Assembly: GCA_022616535.1 (NCBI GenBank)
Contig: JAKEEM010000003.1
Span: 1-46,358, forward strand
Direction: 5' to 3'
Length of the DNA: 46,358 bases
DNA from: Chlorobiota bacterium
GTDB taxonomy: Bacteria > Bacteroidota > Ignavibacteria > Tepidaquicellales > OLB5
Shown here: positions 42,765-46,358 of the stretch, piece after piece
Numbering within the stretch: the stretch's first letter is position 1
Layout of the letters: each line of letters opens with the position of its first letter
Notes under the pieces: generated by a model
Databases searched by the model: none
What the model saw: the letters and a program-made list of their open reading frames with translations, nothing else
What the model was told of the DNA's origin: nothing
Program-made: the position numbers and the translations under genes

Positions 42765-44216
42765 ATGAAAGAAACTTCTTTAATTCAACTATTAAAGTCT
42801 TTATCACATGTAGAGATGAGAAAATTAGATAAGTTCCTTCGTTCACCATACTTTATGGAGGGGAAGAATATAAGCAGCGGGATTATTTACAAGTATTTTG
42901 AAATATTGAAACGACACCATCCTCATTTTAATGATAAAGAGATTTCGGATGAAAAGATTTATTCACGACTTTATTCCAAAGGGAAAAACAATGTAAAAAT
43001 TATGAGAAAGCTTAATTCAGACCTATTAAAGCTCATTGAAAATTTTTTGTCGCATATGGAGTTTGAGAAAAATGGAACTGAATTCAGGCAGAACTTACTT
43101 CACCAGCTTGCAGACAGAAAAATAGAAAAAATTTTTAACAGAAGATTTAATGAAATGCTCAAATATCTTGAAACTCTTGATAAAGATGAAGATTATTTCT
43201 ACGAAGTATATAATACGTGGAATAATTATTGGACTAATTATTTTCTATCAAAGAGCGTATATAAGCTCGAGGAATCCTTAAAACACATCAATAGTTTTTT
43301 TATTTATGTAATCATAGGGTCGCTCAGTATTTATCTCTGGGGATTAAGTTATTTTTCTAATTTTTTAAGAATAGCGAACGTTGAACATGAATTTTATCTT
43401 TATAGCGAAATTCTGAATCACGTAAAGAAGAATTATAGCAAATACAAAGATATTCCGCAGATTCTAATTCATTATAATCTGATTTGTCTTATAGTATATA
43501 AACAGGAAGAATATTTTTATGAGCTGAAATCATTAAAGAATAAATATATTAGCTCTCTTTCGAATAAGGATAGATACAACCTGTTTATTATGATGTCCAA
43601 TTACTGTCAGTTGATGATTTCCCACCAATATGCTAAATACCGTGAAGAACGCTTCGACCTTGATAATGAATTTTTGCAATCCAACTTGATTAGTTGGGTC
43701 GGTGGCCTCCATTTTTTTCACTTTTTGTCTATATTGAAAAATGCTATCAAGCTAAGAAAGTTTAATTGGGCAGGGAAAAAAATCGAAACCCTCCGCTATC
43801 AAATCGAACCAAAGTATAGAGATTTTGCAATTAATTACGTTAATTCTCTTATTTTCTTTGAAAAGAAAGAATACAATAAATCCTTGGAATTGCTTGGAGC
43901 ACTTAAAACAGAGTACAGCCACCAAAAGCAACACGTTTGCAATCTCATGCTGCAGATTTACTTTGAAAATGGTGAGGATGAAACAGCATTTTCATTAATT
44001 GATACAAGCAGGCATTTTATCCATCGCGATAAACACTTAACGAAAAACTTTAAGGAAAGCTCGTTAAGTTTTCTGAAATTTACCGAAAAACTGATAAAAT
44101 TAAGGGGTAAACCTTCAGTTGAAACAACGGAAATGCTTAAAAAGGAAATGGCTAAGCAACCAGGCATGGAAAATAAGGACTGGCTTGTGGAAAAAGCCGA
44201 TGAACTGCTGAAATGA
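42765..44216 (+). CDS. Orphan all-helical protein, SPYF-type family, copy 2
   Basis: 483 residues from the ATG at 42765, chosen because the N-terminus then aligns with copy 1 (KETSLIQLLKSLSHVEMRKLDKFLRSPYF against NTKLVDVLKTFTKAEFKEFEKLVASPFF); a GTG at 42735 would add ten residues. Predicted cytoplasmic, almost wholly helical. The C-terminus (MENKDWLVEKADELLK) also matches copy 1. The middle is strongly diverged. Function unknown; a solenoid scaffold or sensor is a guess. Confidence 0.76.
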   Translation: MKETSLIQLLKSLSHVEMRKLDKFLRSPYFMEGKNISSGIIYKYFEILKRHHPHFNDKEISDEKIYSRLYSKGKNNVKIMRKLNSDLLKLIENFLSHMEFEKNGTEFRQNLLHQLADRKIEKIFNRRFNEMLKYLETLDKDEDYFYEVYNTWNNYWTNYFLSKSVYKLEESLKHINSFFIYVIIGSLSIYLWGLSYFSNFLRIANVEHEFYLYSEILNHVKKNYSKYKDIPQILIHYNLICLIVYKQEEYFYELKSLKNKYISSLSNKDRYNLFIMMSNYCQLMISHQYAKYREERFDLDNEFLQSNLISWVGGLHFFHFLSILKNAIKLRKFNWAGKKIETLRYQIEPKYRDFAINYVNSLIFFEKKEYNKSLELLGALKTEYSHQKQHVCNLMLQIYFENGEDETAFSLIDTSRHFIHRDKHLTKNFKESSLSFLKFTEKLIKLRGKPSVETTEMLKKEMAKQPGMENKDWLVEKADELLK

Positions 44217-44563
44217 ACGAAATCCCTTGACAATTAATTGCAATTGTATTAATTTTACCACAGAGTTTTTATGACCTTCTTTAAGAGGTAAAGATAAACC
44301 TTAATAATATTCAAAAAACACTAATTGTTTCACTTTCAAAACTTGTCCGCCCGCTGGCGGATATCAAATTACTTAATTTTTTTAAAATTTAAGCAATATT
44401 CTCACCTAACTTTACATAATCTGGGATTTGAAACACGCAAAATATTTTTGAGTGAGAAAAATAATGAAAACAGTGAAATTTTGATGTGCCCGCCGCCTGG
44501 CATGGTAGTTTGGAGCACTCAGTTTCTGTATATTTTATCTAAAATTAATGGTATTTTTGAAAA
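44217..44563. other. Intergenic region
   Basis: 347 bases. A TTGACA/TTAATT-like pair lies near 44228, and a short GC-rich palindrome at 44346-44361. A -24-like TGGCATG near 44498 lacks the -12 GC. An open frame that runs into the next gene in another frame is probably chance. No RNA gene was seen. Confidence 0.45.
44346..44361. repeat. GC-rich palindrome TCCGCC-cgct-GGCGGA
   Basis: A perfect 6-bp stem around a 4-nt loop in an otherwise AT-rich gap. The core resembles short dispersed TCCGCC/GGCGGA palindromes that occur in Bacteroidota genomes. Confidence 0.45.
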
Positions 44564-45112
44564 ATGTCCGAAGATTTCCATTCTAAGTCCAATAAAATAG
44601 CCCTGACCCTGCTTGCGATTTCTGCAGTTTTCTGGCTTGGGGGAATTAACGTGAGAACATTGATAGGAAACGAGCTTTTGGACTACGACCAGTTCGAGTT
44701 CAGAACCTCAATACCTCCTGACAGGGAAAACACGCTTTTTCAGATGATTTCAAATGCATCAATATTGATTATCATCAGCTACACGATAGTCCTGATTTCA
44801 GCAATCTGGTTTATTTCAACCACAAGGCTTAAAGTCAGAGAAAACGGCTGGCTTTTAATGGCGGCGATTTTGTTCTTTATGTTCGTGCCCGTTGAAATCT
44901 ATACTTACTGGCTTGATATGAAATTCATACAGCTGTTTTTCTCGAATCCTCCCAACCATGATGAGCTTCTCAGAATATTCGGGGAACGTATAGGCGCACT
45001 AAGCGGTCTGCCTGTAATTGCCGTATTTTGCTATTATACAATAATACCGATTGTAATTTTTAAACCTTTAGGAAAGAAACAGCCTGTTAATGAAGAGAAA
45101 AAGACAAGTTGA
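44564..45112 (+). CDS. Four-span membrane protein of unknown function
   Basis: 182 residues with four hydrophobic segments at about 12-29 (ALTLLAISAVFWLGGI), 64-84 (ASILIIISYTIVLISAIWF), 97-115 (LLMAAILFFMFVPVEIY) and 148-170 (LPVIAVFCYYTIIPIVIF). A polar, partly acidic loop (LDYDQFEFRTSIPPDRENT) separates spans 1 and 2 and would be periplasmic. No family recognised. Overlaps the next gene by 23 bases, so it is the first gene of a three-gene operon. Confidence 0.7.
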   Translation: MSEDFHSKSNKIALTLLAISAVFWLGGINVRTLIGNELLDYDQFEFRTSIPPDRENTLFQMISNASILIIISYTIVLISAIWFISTTRLKVRENGWLLMAAILFFMFVPVEIYTYWLDMKFIQLFFSNPPNHDELLRIFGERIGALSGLPVIAVFCYYTIIPIVIFKPLGKKQPVNEEKKTS

Positions 45113-45419
45113 CCCTGAATTAAAACAAATACTTGCCGAGCTTGAGGAGGTAGCATCCAGACTCGGCTTTAAAGTCCGCTACGAGAAAGGAAACTTCGAA
45201 GGCGGTTACTGCATATTAAAGGAATCGAAGCTGCTTGTAGTCAATTCAAGAAATGAGATCGAACGCCGAATCATTATTGTTTCAAAAAGCCTGAAGGAGA
45301 TAGGCATTGATGAAATCTATATAAAACCCAACGTGAGGGAAATTATTGAGAAAGAAAGTGCAAGAAAACTGACAAGCGAGAAAGTCGAAGAACCCGCCTT
45401 GGGCGGGGAGGCTGAATGA
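45090..45419 (+). CDS. Small conserved-looking cytoplasmic protein
   Basis: 109 residues. Charged helix at the N-terminus (DPELKQILAELEEVASRLGF), then two strands (KVRYEKGNFEGGYCILKESKLLVVN) and helix-strand units (RRIIIVSKSLKEIGIDEIYIKPNVREII). The compact alpha/beta layout looks like a folded domain, but I do not recognise the family. Start lies inside the end of the membrane gene; the stop overlaps the next start as ATGA. Confidence 0.7.
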   Translation: MKRKRQVDPELKQILAELEEVASRLGFKVRYEKGNFEGGYCILKESKLLVVNSRNEIERRIIIVSKSLKEIGIDEIYIKPNVREIIEKESARKLTSEKVEEPALGGEAE

Positions 45420-46201
45420 AGGTTATAATCTTAGGGAGCGGTACTTCTCAGGGTGTTCCGATTGTTGGATGTAAATGTGCGGCTTGTACCTCGACTAATC
45501 CCAAAGATAAGAGGCTGCGTGTTTCGGCATATATTGAGGCTGAAATCCCTAAGGAGAATGATAAGTATTTACGGCTTTTAATCGATACTTCTCCTGATTT
45601 CAGGCAGCAGATGCTGATAAACAATGTTGTTGATATTGATGCTATTTTGTTCACACATTATCATATAGATCACATTATGGGACTAGACGATATAAGGCAG
45701 ATTAACCAGCTTCATAAAAAAACCGTTGATGTTTACGCCAACGGGGAAACTTTGGAGAGAATAAAGCAAACGTTCAGCTATATATTTGATAAGAACACTT
45801 ACCGGGGCGGCGGAATACCTAAGATTAACGTTAAAGAAATAGGGCTTGATAAGTTCAGTATATCCGGCGTTGAGATAACTCCAATTGAATACCGGCACGG
45901 CCCTGCAACCGTTTACGGATTTAGAATCGGGGATTTTGCGTATATGACCGACTGCAATAAAATACCTGAAAAAGAATATGAGAAACTTAAAAATCTTAAG
46001 GTTCTTGTTTTGGATGCATTAAGATACAGACCTCACCCCACACATTTTTCAATTGATGAGGCAATTGAGGCTTCTCAAAAAATTGGCGCCGCGCAGACTT
46101 ATTTCACGCACATCACACACGATGTGATTCATGACAAGGCAAACCAAAGACTGCCTAAAGGAATTGAACTTGCTTATGACAGGCTTGCATTTGAGATTTG
46201 A
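45416..46201 (+). CDS. Metallo-beta-lactamase-fold hydrolase (PhnP-like)
   Basis: 261 residues. Begins MKVIILGSGTSQGVPIVGCKCAAC, with cysteines in the PhnP-like zinc region, then the metal motif FTHYHIDHIMGLDD (HxHxDH), IEYRHGPATVYGFRIGDFAYMTDCNKIP, LVLDALRYRPHPTHFSIDEA and a C-terminal FTHITHDVIH. This group holds cyclic phosphodiesterases such as PhnP and related enzymes; a role in nucleotide or RNA processing is possible. Last gene of the three-gene operon, ending before a hairpin terminator. Confidence 0.92.
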   Translation: MKVIILGSGTSQGVPIVGCKCAACTSTNPKDKRLRVSAYIEAEIPKENDKYLRLLIDTSPDFRQQMLINNVVDIDAILFTHYHIDHIMGLDDIRQINQLHKKTVDVYANGETLERIKQTFSYIFDKNTYRGGGIPKINVKEIGLDKFSISGVEITPIEYRHGPATVYGFRIGDFAYMTDCNKIPEKEYEKLKNLKVLVLDALRYRPHPTHFSIDEAIEASQKIGAAQTYFTHITHDVIHDKANQRLPKGIELAYDRLAFEI

Positions 46202-46210
46202 GCAAAAAAA

Positions 46211-46234
46211 ATGCCGGTTTTTTTCACCCGGCAT
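46211..46234. terminator. Hairpin between convergent genes
   Basis: ATGCCGG, 10-nt loop with a T7 run, CCGGCAT; an A-run precedes the stem on the plus strand, which gives a U-tract for the minus-strand gene that ends at 46260. Convergent terminator. Confidence 0.75.
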
Positions 46235-46259
46235 TTACAAACACGTTCTTTCACTTATT

Positions 46260-46358
46260 TTACCATTCCCCGAATATGAAGGAATTTTGTCCTGTGATTT
46301 TATGTCCTGCAATCTTATCGGTTACAGATACCGTGAAACCAACTGAGTAGGGGGAATC
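46260..46358 (-). CDS. 3' end of an unidentified gene, cut by window edge
   Basis: The last 32 codons of a minus-strand frame, SPYSVGFTVSVTDKIAGHKI followed by TGQNSFIFGEW-stop. Alternating hydrophobic residues suggest a beta-rich domain, perhaps of an exported protein. It converges on the hydrolase gene and the hairpin at 46211-46234. Too short for naming. Confidence 0.45.
   Translation of the reverse strand, partial: DSPYSVGFTVSVTDKIAGHKITGQNSFIFGEW

Noticed and set aside
44497-44513. -24-like TGGCATGGTAG before the four-span membrane gene
   Set aside because: The essential GC of the -12 element is missing.
44325-44600. 91-codon plus-strand frame before the four-span membrane gene
   Set aside because: No SD or domain, low-complexity AT-rich start, and it overlaps the membrane gene in another frame.
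1-46358. tRNA or rRNA genes
   Set aside because: No T-arm GGTTCGA-type word with matching acceptor stems was found in any gap.

Overview
The window looks like a chromosomal segment of a low-GC member of the Bacteroidota/Chlorobiota group, most likely an Ignavibacteria-type organism. Evidence: two secreted proteins carry the type IX secretion (T9SS) C-terminal sorting domain with the NYPNPFNP signature, a PorX-type T9SS regulator is present, TAnnTTTG-like promoter elements occur, and housekeeping genes are mixed with anaerobic-respiration genes. No phage, IS element, CRISPR array, tRNA or rRNA was found.

Layout. 1-4.4 kb, minus strand: 3' part of asnS, a lipoprotein with a papain-like amidase domain, then dnaK behind hsp20, with a sigma-54 type promoter in front of hsp20. 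4.7-9.3 kb: an aminotransferase, a beta-propeller T9SS protein with its own sigma-54 type site, and a three-gene set of small envelope proteins. 9.7-11.9 kb: an orphan helical protein, a hemerythrin split across two frames, and rpsT. 12.0-19.0 kb, plus strand: a tightly packed nine-gene operon porX-tsaE-tsaB-accD-panC-panD-(YESQAD-repeat protein)-(GlmU-like nucleotidyltransferase)-(PAP2 phosphatase). 19-22.4 kb, minus: OsmC, nrfA, nrfH and a beta-barrel protein, the nitrite-to-ammonium respiration block. 22.6-26.6 kb, minus: a sulfur/redox operon (SQR-like flavoprotein, TusE/DsrC-like carrier, DsrE-like protein, CoA-transferase, OsmC) behind two tandem CRP/FNR-type boxes. 27-34.7 kb: metallophosphoesterase, dapD, Rieske protein, proline dehydrogenase, DUF2203 protein, leuS, HAD phosphatase, purE. 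34.8-37.1 kb: TPR and other lipoproteins. 37.2-40.7 kb: a WYL regulator, a DnaQ-GIY-YIG nuclease, a divergent 44-residue membrane protein and a protein ending in an SSB-like acidic EEVPF tail. 40.7-46.4 kb: secreted truncated hemoglobin, a second T9SS protein, a second copy of the orphan helical family, a three-gene set ending in a metallo-beta-lactamase-fold hydrolase, and the 3' end of another gene.

How it fits together. Several genes point to life at changing redox conditions: NrfHA, the SQR/TusE/DsrE cluster, hemerythrin, a Sec-exported truncated hemoglobin and two OsmC peroxidases. PorX and two T9SS cargo proteins belong to the T9SS secretion programme. The most unusual observations are: (1) the WYL divergon whose members look like DNA-metabolism factors; (2) two genes, hemerythrin and the SQR-like flavoprotein, each broken by a -1 shift exactly at a canonical slippery heptamer (A AAA AAG and G GGA AAC); (3) a CRP/FNR promoter with tandem boxes 22 bp apart and a -7 element at the expected distance; (4) sigma-54 sites in front of hsp20 and a T9SS cargo gene; and (5) paralogues of an unassigned helical protein family. 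The two frame breaks could also be ordinary one-base deletions in A-runs or assembly errors, and this cannot be decided from the sequence alone.
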